Shown: positions 18,468-31,265, counted from the first letter of the stretch. The stretch: DNA of 63,576 nt from Neocallimastix lanati (nom. inval.) (GCA_016946835.1 JACVTC010000076.1:865001-928576), one strand, 5' to 3'. Translations and numbers: made by a program. Notes: generated by a model not told the origin, from the sequence alone.

Positions 18468-20257
18468 TTAGAAGTTCTATAATTTATAAAATTTATAATA
18501 AAAAAATGGTTAATAATTAAATAAATAATATACTTTAATATATATATCTGTTAACTTACTTTGAATTCTTCTGTGTATAAGTCTGGACCTGGTAAACCGT
18601 AAGGATCATGATCTTCTGGATAAGAATCAAAGTTAGAAGCATCACCTTCACTGGTAAATGGTGGAATATATGGGGCCTTTACTTTTACTTCAGCTAATTT
18701 CTTCCAATCAATTTCACTGAACCATTTGTGTTTTTTAATATCAGCAACACCACTCTTTAAATTACCATATCTCTTTGTAAGATCTGGTGAAAGAAGTCTT
18801 TTAATTAAATCTTTTGCAGCTGGATCAAAATAACTTGGCCATCTTAATCTACCTTCTAAAATACGTTCATAAAGTCTCATTTGATCTTCATCATAGAATG
18901 GTGGGAAACCAGCTAACATTTCATATATAAGAACACCTAAAGCATACCAATCTACAGCTTTACCATAACCTTTAGATTGAATTATTTCTGGAGCTAAATA
19001 ATCTGGGGTACCACATAAAGTCCATGTAACGTCTGGAACATATTTTGCAAAACCAAAATCGGTAATTTTTATATTACCACTTTTATCAATAAGTAAATTT
19101 TCAGGTTTTAAATCTCTATAAATGATATCTTTGGAGTGTAAATGTTCAAATGCAAGAACAACTTCAGCTGCATAGAATCTAGCAACATGATTTGGTAATC
19201 TCTATTTTATTATAATGTAACAAAATTGAAATGAAGCATTATATATAATATTATATAAAATAATATACCCATTATTATTATTAATATTATTTAATAAATT
19301 TATAGGATTTAAATATTTATTTTAAAAAATAAAATAAAAAAAAAAAAAAAAATTAATAATAATTATAATTATAAAATTCTATAATTAAATATTAATTAAT
19401 TATATTTAACATTTTAATATTATTTAATATTATTTCAATAAAATAATTTTTCCTTTATTAAAAAATTATTCTTAAATAAAATATATATTAAAAGCTAATA
19501 ATATTAATTATGATATATTAAATGTATTAAAAGTTTTAAATTTTTTTTTTTTTTTTTTTTTTTTTACCTTGCATTGTCTTAAGTATGAGAATAATTCACC
19601 ACCACAAACGTATTCAAGAACAATATACAGATTTCTATTATCTTTAAATGAACCAATTAAGTTTACCATATATGGATGATCAAGGGTTTCTAAAATCTTC
19701 TTTTCATTAATTGTATGTTCTACTTGCTTTGATTCAATAATTTGTCGTTTTACTAATACCTTCATAGCGTAATATTTTCCTGATTCTTTATGTTTAACTA
19801 AATGCACTCTACCAAATGAACCTGTACCTAATGTTTGCATAATTACAAAGTCATCTAATTTGAACTTTTTTTTTTCTACAGTAGAAGGTGGAAGTACAGA
19901 GGCTCTTTTGTCTTTTGTGGATTCTTTGACTTCTTCATGTCCCTTACTTGATTCAATTTCTTTCGAAGATTTAGATTGTGCTTCTGATGATAATCCAGAA
20001 GATGTTATTTTTGTACTTCCGTCTTTTTTTATTGGTATTGATTCAGATGAATTTGGAATTGGTGATATTGGAATTTCCTTAATTTCTTTTAATGAACTCT
20101 TTTTAGTTGAAGAAAAAAGTTTACTATTATGAGAATGATGATGAGTACCAGATGAACTAGTAGATTTACTGCTTTTCAATGACTTAACTGATTCATTTCC
20201 TATTTTATCTTTATTCTTGTCTTTTCCAATACCAAGTTTATTTAAAAATGAAGACAT
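18468..20257 (-). CDS. cAMP-dependent protein kinase catalytic subunit
   Basis: An AGC-family Ser/Thr kinase that phosphorylates Arg/Lys-rich sites and is normally held inactive by a cAMP-binding regulatory subunit. Exons are 20257-19568, 19201-18560 and 18476-18468, giving 446 residues. Residues 1-130 are low-complexity Ser/Lys-rich, as in other fungal PKAs. The kinase core shows the glycine loop GTGSFGRV (144-151), Lys166 in YAMKVL, the helix-C Glu in HTINEKKIL (185), catalytic Asp260 in [11 protein letters not shown] (278-280), activation-loop Thr291 in TWTLCGTP, and APE (300-302). Most PKAs have GTPEYLAPE; here it is GTPDYLAPE. The 3' exon is only AAC TTC TAA: it gives the C-terminal FKNF, the FxxF hydrophobic motif expected of PKA. 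Without it, exon 2 would run through a perfect GTAAGT donor into VS-stop. The first intron begins GTA followed by about 25 A. Confidence 0.93.
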
Positions 20258-23256
20258 TTTTTTCTATAGAATGGAGATACCTTTTTTATTTTTTTTTTTA
20301 TTAAATAAATTTTTGATTTTTAAAGATATAATTATTTTATATTTATAAAATTTTATATAATAATAATAAATATATATAAAAATTAAGTATTATTATTAAG
20401 AAATATATATATTATTAATAATAAAGAAAGGTAAGTATTTATTATTTTCCATTGTTGTATTTTTTTTTTTTTTTTATATATATATATACAAATAATATAT
20501 TAATATAAATATTAACTATTTAAATTAAATGAATAAGAAACATATTTAGCAAAACTTTATTTTATAATTTAATATAATAAAAAAATAATAAAAAAAAATT
20601 ATAAAAATGATATTTATAATATTAATAATATTAACTATTAACTTATTGCTATTAAATATTAATAATTATTTTCAATCATTCATTAACGATAAATTATTAA
20701 TGGAAAGTATGAATATATTAAATATGTATATATATTAAATTTTTATTTAAAAATTTTTATTTTATTACTACTACTACTACTATTATTATTTTTTAATATG
20801 GATAGATTAAAACATTTAATTATTTTTTCAGAATATAAATTATCAACAATATTAATAAATAAGAAAGAAAAGAAATAATATGAATATATAAATTTTAATT
20901 ATTATTTATATTGAGATATATATAATAGATTTATTTATGATTTGCTTATTGAAATACTAATATATTCTTTTGATTAATTTCTTTATCTTTCATTGTTAAA
21001 TATTTTTTTTCAATAACTTTTAATTTATATCTCCAGCAATGGCTTTTATTACTATTCAAAAAATATAAAGAATTGTAAAATTATAAAATTTCAATACCTA
21101 AGTATTTTTTGAAAATTAATTTAAGAATTTTTTTTATTTTTTTAATTTTTTGCTTTTTGTTTTAATTTTTTTTTTTTAATATTCTTTAAAAATGTTTAAA
21201 AATATATTATTCTTTTATCGAATGTTACTTTTTAAATTATATTTTTTATCAATAATTAAGCTGTTTTCAAATTTTATAATAGTTTTATAATAATCATTGT
21301 TTAATACTTGTTTATAATTTCCTTTGAATATTTTTTTTTTAAAAAATTAAATATGAACCATTATATCTTTTTTCCTTTTTTATTCTTCCAAATAATATTA
21401 TATTATTAGAATATAATATTAAAATTATATATAAAAATATTTACTTTCACTTCTTTAATTTACAATTTATATATATAAATATATAGACTTTTTTTTTTAT
21501 TTTTTTATATTAATATATATAATTAAAATCAAAAAGAAAAAGATATAAAAATAAAAAAAATAAAGTGAAAATAATATGAAATAATAAAAAAAAATATAAA
21601 ATTTAAATAAAAAAAAAAAAAATACGTAATAAAAAAATAAAAAAATAAAAAACAAAAGTTTAAAATATAAATTATAATTACGAAAAAAAATGTATAATAA
21701 AAATTAGAATTATTTTAAAATAAATAACACTTTTAAAATGTAAAATAAACAATAAAAACGATAATATTAAATTTGTAATAATAAAATTCTATATTATTAT
21801 TATAATAGAATAATTTTTAATTATGAGAAAAAAAAAAATCTACAAATTTAAAAATAAAAACAAGAAATATTAAAATAATAAAAAATCGTGATTCATTGAT
21901 AATATATAAAATAAAATTTATAATTATAATAAATATTTATATATATTATGCAATAGATATATATAAAAGAAATATATTATAAATAAAATATGTAAACTTT
22001 ATCCAATTTATTTTATTAAATTAGTTATAGTAACAAAGTAGTATTTTCAATGGTTTTCTTATTTAAATATTTTTTGTTGAATGTAAGATAAAATATTTAA
22101 TTATAAAAATTTATATTTATTATGAAACTTTAAAATTTAATCTTTTGTTGTTAACTATTATTATTATTAGTATTATTATTATTAATATAAAATGTTTTTG
22201 TTGAATTAATTTTGTTGAATTAATGTAAAAATAAAAATATTAATAAATATAAAGTTTTAAACAAAAAAATTATAATTATATATATAATTTTTATAAATTT
22301 TATTATATATTTTTAACATTAAGGTAATCCTTTATTTAAAAATATAATATATATTTATATTATTATTTTTTAAATAAAAAATTAAGAATAAAGTCTAAAT
22401 TTTTTTTTCATTTTTAAATAGAATAAACTTAAAATAGTCAATTTCATAATATAATTAAATAATAAAGTTGATTTTAAAAATATTTCGATTTTTAATTTTT
22501 AAGGTCTTTAATCATAAAATTTCTAAAAATGAAATATAAATTTATTTAAATTTTAATTTAGATATTTGAAAATATTTAAAACATTTAAAAAAAAAAAAAA
22601 AATGATAGAACAAATTCAAGATAAAATAAATATATATATATATATTTTTTATATTATTTTTACATCTCATATGTAAAATAATATAAAGAATTACAAATTT
22701 GAAAATTATTATTACATAAAAATAAAATATATATATGAAAATATTTTATTTATTATAATTTTTTTTTCTCTTTTTACAAAATATTATATATTAAATATGC
22801 TTGAATTTTTTAGTATTTAATATAGATACATATATTAATTTCTAATTACTATTATAAATTTCAAAAATTATAAAATAAATTTTATATATATAATATTTAA
22901 TATTTGTCAAAAAAAAATATAAAGAATTTTAATAAATAAAATATTTAATTTTTCATAATTTATAATAGTATTAAATATTTTAAGTAATTAATATGATAAT
23001 AAAAAATTATATAAAATAAAATTTTCAATAGTTCAAGATTATTTCACACATTTTTTGTTTATTCTTAATTTAATTGTATATTTATTATTTTACATTAATA
23101 ATCAATATTTTCATATATATTGAAAGCTTTAATATAAAAATAAAAGTACCTACATATACTACTTATGTACATTAGAATGTAACCATTCATTATTATTATA
23201 TATCAATATTTTTGTAATGACAGTATATATATAAATGTAAAAATACCTACTAAGGT

Positions 23257-23298
23257 AATAGATATATTTTAATATACCTATATTAAAATATATCTATT
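23257..23298. repeat. Perfect 20-bp inverted repeat with 2-base loop
   Basis: Positions 23257-23276 and 23279-23298 are exact reverse complements separated by CC. Being mostly A/T the arms could arise by chance extension of ATAT runs, but the GAT/ATC positions also pair. Confidence 0.8.
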
Positions 23299-23366
23299 TA
23301 TATTTAAATGTTTAGTTTTTATATATAATAAACTCAATTCATTGATACACAATGGTTTTTTTAATT

Positions 23367-23545
23367 ATACAGACTTAATATTTTATATATATATAATACA
23401 ATATAAATATATTTTCTTTTATTATACTGTTAATAATATTTTTATATGTATATAATATAATATAAATATATCCTCTTTTATTATACTGTTATTAATATTT
23501 TTTTGTATAAAATACAGTATAAATATATTTTCTTTTATTATATTG
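23367..23545. repeat. Three tandem copies of an about 58-bp unit
   Basis: Each unit ends AATATAAATATATNNTCTTTTATTAT and the next begins ACTGTTAWTAATATT. The copies start near 23367, 23425 and 23484 and differ at several positions. Non-coding. Confidence 0.75.
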
Positions 23546-24665
23546 TTAATCAAAGTGTAGCAGTAATGAGAACTCTAAAAACTTTATAGTAAATATTATA
23601 TGTAAAAAAAAAAAAAAAAAAAAAAAAAATAATATTTATATATTTAATATATTTAATAATATATTTTAATTACAATAAAATTTTAAAAAACATTATTTTA
23701 AGAGATAAAATGAATAAAACATCATTTTTTAACGTATATCCATATAATTATGTTAATTATTCAATATTAATATATATTTTTTTGGAACATATATTAATTT
23801 TATAAATTTTTATTATTTAAAAACAATTAATAACAAAAAAAAAAAAAAAAAGGATATTTTAGTGCCATAAAAAATAAAAATAAAAATTTGATGAAATCTT
23901 TATAAATTAACTATTATTTTTGGTTCTTTTTTTAATTTTAAAAATTTTTAATTATTTTAAACAACTTGTAAAGTTAGATTTCCTTTTTTTTTTTTTTTTA
24001 AATATAACACTTAAATGAATTATTTAAAAATTATGATTTTTTCTATTATTAATTTATAATTATCATTTCATATTATTATATTTTAATATTATTTATTTAT
24101 TTTGTTTTTTATTTTAAATTTTTATATTATTTTTTTTATAATTAACTCTAAATTAAAAACAATTATTTTAAAAATAGAATATAATAATATTAATTTATAA
24201 TATATTTATAAAAGTAATTTATGAAAAAATAAAATTTACCCTTAATTACCTTTTTTCAATATATTGAATTATATATTAATTTTTCATATAAAATTTTAGT
24301 TTTAATAATATTTGATTTTTTTTTATATAATATAAGAATTATGTATTATATATTTATTATAATTTTTTAATATTCTTACATTAATAATTAAATATATATA
24401 TATAAAATGTTATCTTTAATTTAAATATAGTAACATTAATTTCTAGTTATTCTATTAATATCAAAATTTTTTTCTATAATTTTGTTAATATATTAGTGAA
24501 GAAAAATAATAATTTACTTTTAACAATTGTAATTGTTTTGATGGAAGATATACTTGATCTTTCATATTCTTGAGTATCAAGAGTTATTAACCCAATTCTC
24601 AATTATTTTATTTTTTGGCATTTTTAATTAATAACTTTTATTTTCTTTTTTTTATGGTTCTGGTT

Positions 24666-24705
<40 letters not shown>

Positions 24706-26147
24706 TTATCTATATTAATTCTTTTTTTTTTTTTATCTATTATTTTTTTTTATTAACCTTTGATGTCAATAATATTTCTATCTTTTTTTTTTTTTTTTAT
24801 AAAACAATAATATCTATATTTATTTTCTTAAATGTATTTAAATTAATAAACTTATATAAATATATATATATATATAATATTTTTATTTAGTAAAAAAATT
24901 ATATAAGAAAAGATCTTTTATTTTCTACTATTCTATTTTTAATGTAAATATTAATAAAAAATTAAATATTAAGACAAAAATGATCTCTTCTAATTGAAGA
25001 TTACCATGTCTCAATCAATCTTTTATTTGAAAGGTATTTAAGTTTTTAAAAAAGATATTTAAGTTTATAAAAAATCTTAATAAGTATTTTTTAATTAAAG
25101 ATTTTATTTCTTTATAAATAAGATTATAAATAATATATATACATACTTTATAATTATATTTATTATTATAAATAAATAAATGAAAATCAAAGAAATTGAA
25201 AAAAGTTTTAATTTGTATATAATATGCTTCTTTAATATATATATCATACACTTTTCTAATAAATCTTTAATAAAAGTATTATGAAGTAAATTATGGAAAA
25301 CTTTAAAAAAAAAAAAAACAAATATTTTCAAACTTTTTGACATAATCAGATTAAACTATTTAAAAAATATTAAATAAGATTCTTCTGTAATTTTTCTGAT
25401 ATATGATAATTAAATAATATATTTCAATATAGATTTATGAAAATCACGTGAATTAAACAGAAAAATGGAGATATGTAAAAATTTTATGAAATATGGTTTC
25501 CATATATGAAATTTTAATATTTAAATTAATTATAATTTAAATAATACAGATTGCAAGGTTATTTAATAAATCATAAATACCAAGGGAGCAATACAATTAA
25601 ATATATATTTTAATAATATATATTATTTAAATAATCTATTTAACTCTAATGTAATTTAATTTTAGTGATAATTATATTTTAAATGTATGTTAAACATCAC
25701 CCATTAAAATCATTTGAATATAGTGGGTTATAATGGATCAATATGTAATTAGCCCAAACAAATGATGCAGATTATTTTCATAGTAATACATTAATATAAT
25801 AAAATTAAACCAATAATAATAAAACTATTATTTCTTATTTCATATTATTACAATAAGAAGTACAAATTTCATAAATAGATATTTTATATCTATAATGATA
25901 AAAAGAACTTTGAAAAAAAAAAGTTAAATGTGAAATTGTCAAAAGGAAAGCGTTTGATATCAATGTTGTTTTATAGAAAATTAATTAATTGTGTTTTGTA
26001 TTGACTTTATCAGCTACTCTAATGATTATTAAATTATTAAAAGGTAAAGTTTACAGAAAGATTTTTGAATTTTTAAAAAATAATAAACTAAAAATATAAT
26101 ATGAAATAAACTAATAAATTTTTTAACAATAAAAAATAAAATTGAAA

Positions 26148-26190
<43 letters not shown>

Positions 26191-27318
26191 ATAATACAAA
26201 AAAAAAAAAAAAAAAGAAAAAGAAAAGAAATTATAATACAAAAAAAAAGATACAGATCATATAAAATAGAATTGAAATTAAATTATAAAAGTTAAAAAAA
26301 AAAAGAAAAGAAATATAATAAAATTTAAAGTTTTAAAAATTTTTTTAAAAAAAAAAAAAAAAAAAAAAAGAAAATGTGAAAACACTAAAATAGTTTTCTT
26401 TTATTGTATTCATTATCATTATGATTCAATTTATTTCTTTTATGATTTTAATAGAAAAAAAAATTTTTTTTTCATTGGTCATTTGAATTATATATTAAAT
26501 ATTAAGTATTGTAATACATTACACATTAAATAATTTAATATTAATTATTCGATATTAGTTCTTTTAATTTTTAGATATTTTTAATATTTTTTTTTATTTT
26601 TTTTTTAACTATTATTTTAATTATTTTTTGTTTATGATTTTATATTTTATTTTTATTAAATTTTTTTTATGAATTTCAATGAATAGCAATAACGATAACT
26701 ATTCGTAATAAATCTATTTTAAAAGTTGGTGAAAAAAAGGCTGTTGAAAAATGTATAGAGAATGCAATTGTTTGTCTAATATTCTTAGATCAATACTTCG
26801 TAAAGTAAATTACAATTATTCTGTCTGACATTTTCAGCACTATACTTCACAAATTATAATTATTTTTGATTGGTAATTTTAAGCTTTTGGTGTGTTAGTA
26901 TTTTTATTAATAGAATTAATTAAGTAAAATTTTTATTATTACTGTTATTATTATTATTATTATTTTATTTCATTCATTTTAATGATATGACCATTTATAA
27001 TTGTCTTATTAACCTTTCTGCTTAATTAATAGATTAAATATCAAATAGAAAAAAAAAATATCTAAATCTTTAGTTTAGGGTAAAAGAGAGAAAGAAAAAA
27101 AAATTTTTTTTTGTTTTTAAATATTACTTTTTTAATAAAAATATAAATAATTTATCTATTTAATATTTTTTGACGAATTGGTGTTATATTTTAATTTGTG
27201 ACACTTAGTTTTGTGTGTTTGCTCTGATGGTGAGGTGAGATTTTTAATCTAAAAAAATACAATTAAATACTTAATTATTAAAGATACTTTTCATAATACT
27301 ACTTTTTATTAGAGATTA

Positions 27319-27361
<43 letters not shown>

Positions 27362-27437
27362 AAAAACTATTATCATAAAATATTTTTATTCCTATATTAT
27401 TTAATATTAATTTCTATTAGTTTTGTATATTAAATAT

Positions 27438-27440
27438 TTA

Positions 27441-27487
<47 letters not shown>

Positions 27488-27488
27488 A
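27438..27488. repeat. (AAAT)n microsatellite
   Basis: About twelve uninterrupted AAAT/AATA tetranucleotide units. Confidence 0.85.
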
Positions 27489-27588
27489 AAATTCTATTCA
27501 ATTTTAACAGTTTCTATTATTATTCTAAAATATTATAATAATTAAAATAAAAATATATATATATAAATTAATTTCAACCAAGCATTCC

Positions 27589-27651
27589 AAATTCTCCTTA
27601 CACTATTAACATGTAAAGTATATTCAAATGTTAATAGTGTTTAGAGAATTT
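27589..27651. repeat. Imperfect 24-bp inverted repeat (hairpin), possible foldback element
   Basis: The left arm 27589-27612 contains CACTATTAACAT, and the right arm 27628-27651 contains ATGTTAATAGTG. The arms differ at about three positions and enclose a 15-base loop. The arms are less A/T-biased than the flanks, which makes chance less likely. No target-site duplication is visible. Confidence 0.65.
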
Positions 27652-28164
27652 TTGTTTTTCATCTTCAATATTTTATATATATTTTTATTTTATTTTTATT
27701 TTTGCTCTACCTAAAATAAAAAAAAATGAATGAAACAATTTAAATGAAACTGATTTTCATCATCAAAAAAAAAAATTTTTTTTTATCAATATCGTTTTTT
27801 ATTAAAAAAATTTTTACTTTATATTATTTTATTTTTTCTTCAATATTTAATAAGAAATTTAAAAACTCATTTTTTTTTTAGACTAGGAAGAGAATACATT
27901 TCCTTTACTTTTTTATTAATTGTTAAAATATTAATATAATGAATACATTTTAAATAAAGAAAGACATTATAAATATATTTAGAGAAAAAAATATATACAT
28001 TTATTTATATATAAAATGAATCAAATAAAACAAATATTAAAAATAAGCTTTAATAAAAAATAAAGTTAATACAATACAATAAAAGTAATTTTTGTATTAT
28101 AAAATGAATCCATCAAGACAATTTCTACCAAAAATATTTAATAGAATAAAGAAGTAATTTCTAT

Positions 28165-28500
28165 AAAGTGGATAGTATGAAGATTACTAAACTCTTCCTC
28201 GAACAAAGTGAAATGTTATCAGGAGATTCGTTTTCCAAAGATTCGTTGTATATAAAAGAACGATTATTACTGTTGGTGTAAGAATGTACTAGGAGGACTA
28301 GTAATTGAGTTCCTCTTAGCCATATCGGTTCGATGTTGACTCTCTAGGTTGTAGAGGAACTTTATGCTATACTAATTAAAGAGTAACTCATGAGAGCTAC
28401 CAATGATTGGTATAGTGTTGGAAAAATTAATACACGAGGCAAACCATATAAGGAACAATGGACCCAGAGTTAATAAAAGACTTTACTGATTATATAAGAT
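28165..28500. other. GC-richer island with strong hairpin potential, possible non-coding RNA or decayed retroelement leader
   Basis: This 330-bp stretch has a clearly higher G+C content than its surroundings and no long open frame. It contains a perfect 9-bp stem, AGTTCCTCT/AGAGGAACT, at about 28309-28357 enclosing CGGTTCGATG, which resembles a pol III B box. I tried to recognise snRNA, RNase P/MRP and SRP motifs and could not. A decayed retrotransposon leader is the main alternative. Confidence 0.3.
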
Positions 28501-29362
28501 TGTAAAAGAAATTTTTTAAAAGATAAAAGTACTTTGTTGTTACAAAACTATCACATAGTTCATATATGAACTTAAATAATAATCATGTTAAATTTATTAA
28601 AAAACATTATATTATTAAAAAAAAAAAAATAAATTTATATATTAAAATTTTTATATTATAAACCTATTTTTTTAAACTTCATATTCTTCATATTAGAATA
28701 ATTATTAATAAATAAATAAATAAATAAATAATATTATGTATCATAAAAGATTTGACAGCACTGAAACTCCAGGAAAATATATACATATATATTGATAAAA
28801 AAGGGTTATGAGACACTCAATTTAATAAATACAAATATAGTTTTATTTTATAAAGATAAGAATGTGTTTTAAAATATTTTATTATAAAGTATTTATTAAT
28901 TATAAAAAAATAGAGAAGATATTTTAAGAAGAATTTTATTTCTCTTAATTTATATAAGTATATTTAATTTATTTATGATAACTTATTGGTTAATGATATA
29001 TTAAAAACTTAAATGATAAATGTTTATATTTTTAACATATATATATTTATTATTATTTTTTTTTTCATATAATTTATAAAAATATTTTCGTTCTTTTCTT
29101 TTATATACATACATATCTTTTATAATTATTTTATATTAAATTACATTATATTTTATACTTAAAATAATATACAATTAAATTCTATCATTTTTATATAATC
29201 TAATATACAATTATATTATTTCATATTTTTTTTTTCTTTTTTTTTTTTTTGATTTATAAAAAGTATTTTTTTTTATGAAACAGAATACTTATCATTCATT
29301 TGGAAATGATTTTTTTTTATTTTCATATATATCTTAACCATTAATTGCATTTTTCCCTACAT
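28501..29362. other. A/T-rich spacer downstream of the phosphatase gene
   Basis: Simple A/T sequence with short AAAT and TA runs. No gene or repeat of note. Confidence 0.55.
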
Positions 29363-30856
29363 TTAATTATTATTATATCTAAACCAAACTTCATTTTTAT
29401 CATTTAATATTTCAACATAACCAAAGTAATCACCATAACAATAAGACATACCAATATCAATTATGAGCAATTGATTATTACATCTACTTTGCATTTCATC
29501 ATACTGTTGAACAGTATGACCAATAATCATTCTTTTAGTCTTTATTATTATTTTTTCAATAATATATATCAATGATAATAAATATAATATATAAGAATAA
29601 GATATAGATAATAAATAAATTAGTTATATTTAATATACATAATATATTCATGTATTTATATATATAATAATCATTATATCCACTAAATCACAATATTTTT
29701 TTTTTTTAATTTCATTTTATTTTATTTCTTTTTTTTTAATATAATATACTTACATTAGTCATTTTTAATATTTTCTCTACTTCTGGACAAATTTCTTTTT
29801 CTGGAAGGGTAGAAAAATCTCTATTATCAAAAGGACTTTTCTCACTTACTAATATTGGGTTGGAATAAAGTGGATGATCAATTCTTTTTTTCTTTAATTC
29901 ACAGATTTCATCAATTGAAGGAGCTGTCTTTAAAATTTGATGGACATATTCATTTAGATGTTCAACACCATTTTCAATAAATTCAGAATACAATCTATAA
30001 TTTAAGAAGTGTCAATAAAGAGAATGGGAAAAAAAATGAAAATTATTAGAAGAAAATGAAATTAATAATAACAATTAAAATAACAATTAAAATAACAATT
30101 AAAATAACAATTAAAATAAAAATAAAATAAAATAAAATAAAATAAAATAAAATAAAATAAAATAAAATAAAATAAAATAAAATAAAATAAAATAAAATAA
30201 AATAAAATAAAATAAAATAAAATAAAATAAAATAAAATAAAATAAAATAAAATAAAATAAAATAAAATAAAATAAAATAAAATAAAATAAAATAAAATAA
30301 AATAAAATAAAATAAAATAAAATAAAATAAAATAAAATAAAATAAAATAAAATAAAATAAAATAAAATAAAATAAAATAAAATAAAATAAAATAAAATAA
30401 AATAAAATAAAATAAATAGTAGAATAATAAATATTAAAGTACAGATTGAATAAAATAAAATAAAATAAAATAAAATAAAATAAAATAAAATAAAATAAAG
30501 AATACAGTAATAAAAAAAGAGTAAAATATTAATAAATAAAATAAATAAAAAATATAATTTAATTACCCAGCATGGACAAAAATGGAATCATCAATCGTTA
30601 AAACAGGTTTCATTTCTTCTCTAATTAATTTTCCATATTTACCCTTAAGAGATAAGGCTTTTTCTCGATTTTCTAATGATCCAAAAGATTTTAAATCATT
30701 TGTAGATGTAAAGAAATAATTTGCTCTCAAATTATAAATTTCGTGATTACCTAAAATTAAATGAACTATACTATTCTTTTTTGGTGCTTGTTTCTTTAAA
30801 CTTTTTATTAAATCAAAAATTTTAACAATATCATCCTCACGATCCATTAAATCTCC
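29363..30856 (-). CDS. Calcineurin-like (SLP-type) metallophosphatase, 5' part missing
   Basis: Metallophosphoesterases of the PPP/Shewanella-like class hydrolyse phosphoesters using two metals bound by the ordered motifs GDxHG, GDxxDR, GNHE and GH(T/V). Three in-phase exons are visible: 30856-30567, 29994-29754 and 29539-29363, about 236 residues to the stop. The first opens with GDLMDREDD (motif 2) and contains HLILGNHEIYN (motif 3), ending FVHAG; the second starts with LYSEF; the third contains MIIGHTVQQYDEM and IDIGMSYCYGDYFG, the last metal motifs. The exon carrying GDxHG should lie upstream, but 30915-31262 holds a gypsy integrase fragment and I find no such exon up to 38 kb. Either the upstream intron was greatly expanded by insertions or the gene is a truncated pseudogene. 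The remaining frame has no stop or frameshift, so damage, if real, is recent. The 572-bp intron contains the AAAAT repeat. Confidence 0.75.
30071..30498. repeat. (AAAAT)n pentanucleotide microsatellite in the phosphatase intron
   Basis: A 12-bp repeat of AATAACAATTAA type (about four copies, 30071-30115) passes into about 59 uninterrupted AAAAT units (30121-30414), then after a 35-base break another ten (30450-30498). All lie between exons 30567 and 29994. Confidence 0.95.
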
Positions 30857-30914
30857 CTTTTGTTAATTCAATAAAAAGAATTAGGAGGAAAAAAAATTTA
30901 CAATTTTTTTTTTA

Positions 30915-31262
30915 TTTTTTAGTAGAAAAGACAAACACCCTTTCGAGCTATCCACAACTCTACCTACTTTCTATGTACAAGAAGAAAAATTAATTGAAAA
31001 ATTTATGGATCACTATTAATGGGTAATAGATACTTATAATAATATCAATGAAAATAATAAATAATGGGAAATTAAAAAAGAAGAGAAATCAAGTTTTAAA
31101 CAAAATGAAATCAGAATAGGCGATTTAGTCAAAGTAAGAAAATTCTCAAGATATAAATTGAATCCTCATTTTGTTTGACCTTACCAGGTAGTTAAAAAAA
31201 AAATTTAATACAGTTCAATTAATGGATCCTAATACACAAGCATGTTTAGAACAGCCAGTACA
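30915..31262 (+). pseudogene. Gypsy integrase C-terminal fragment
   Basis: The plus strand reads TPFELS-like sequence (here KHPFELSTTLPTFYVQEEK), then after stops IRIGDLVKVRKFSRYKLNPH and PYQVVKK, and after a frameshift QLMDPNTQACLEQPVHIKNI. This is the usual end of a gypsy integrase, the GDLV...GPYxV beta-barrel-like region before the LTR. At least three stops and one frameshift. Only the last 110 codons remain; nothing of RT is present. It abuts the upstream side of the truncated phosphatase gene. Confidence 0.65.
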
Positions 31263-31265
31263 CAT

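Larger units (their letters stand above)
20258..28160. other. Long A/T-rich intergenic region without recognisable genes
   Basis: About 7.9 kb upstream of the kinase gene. Both strands give only short frames dominated by Phe, Ile, Asn, Lys and Tyr. Homopolymers include T33 near 24668-24700, A-rich runs at 26155-26215 and T37 at 27324-27360. Slightly more complex pieces (24535-24600, 25540-25790, 25925-26020, 26670-26900, 27180-27240) have no recognisable product. A possible splice-like GTAAGTATT at about 20431 is on the strand opposite to the kinase. Confidence 0.55.

Noticed and set aside
24535-24600. Possible LTR remnant (TTGAGTATCAAGAGTTATTA resembles the hairpin after the A-copy TATA box)
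   Set aside because: Only about 20 bases are similar, without TATA box or boundaries.
24615-24890. Hydrophobic 91-codon frame that looks like a membrane protein
   Set aside because: Composed of Phe from T tracts and Ile/Tyr from TAT runs; no start or stop context and no neighbours.
30071-30498. Regularly repeated array, considered as CRISPR or satellite
   Set aside because: Units are a 5-base motif without spacers, inside an intron of a eukaryotic gene.
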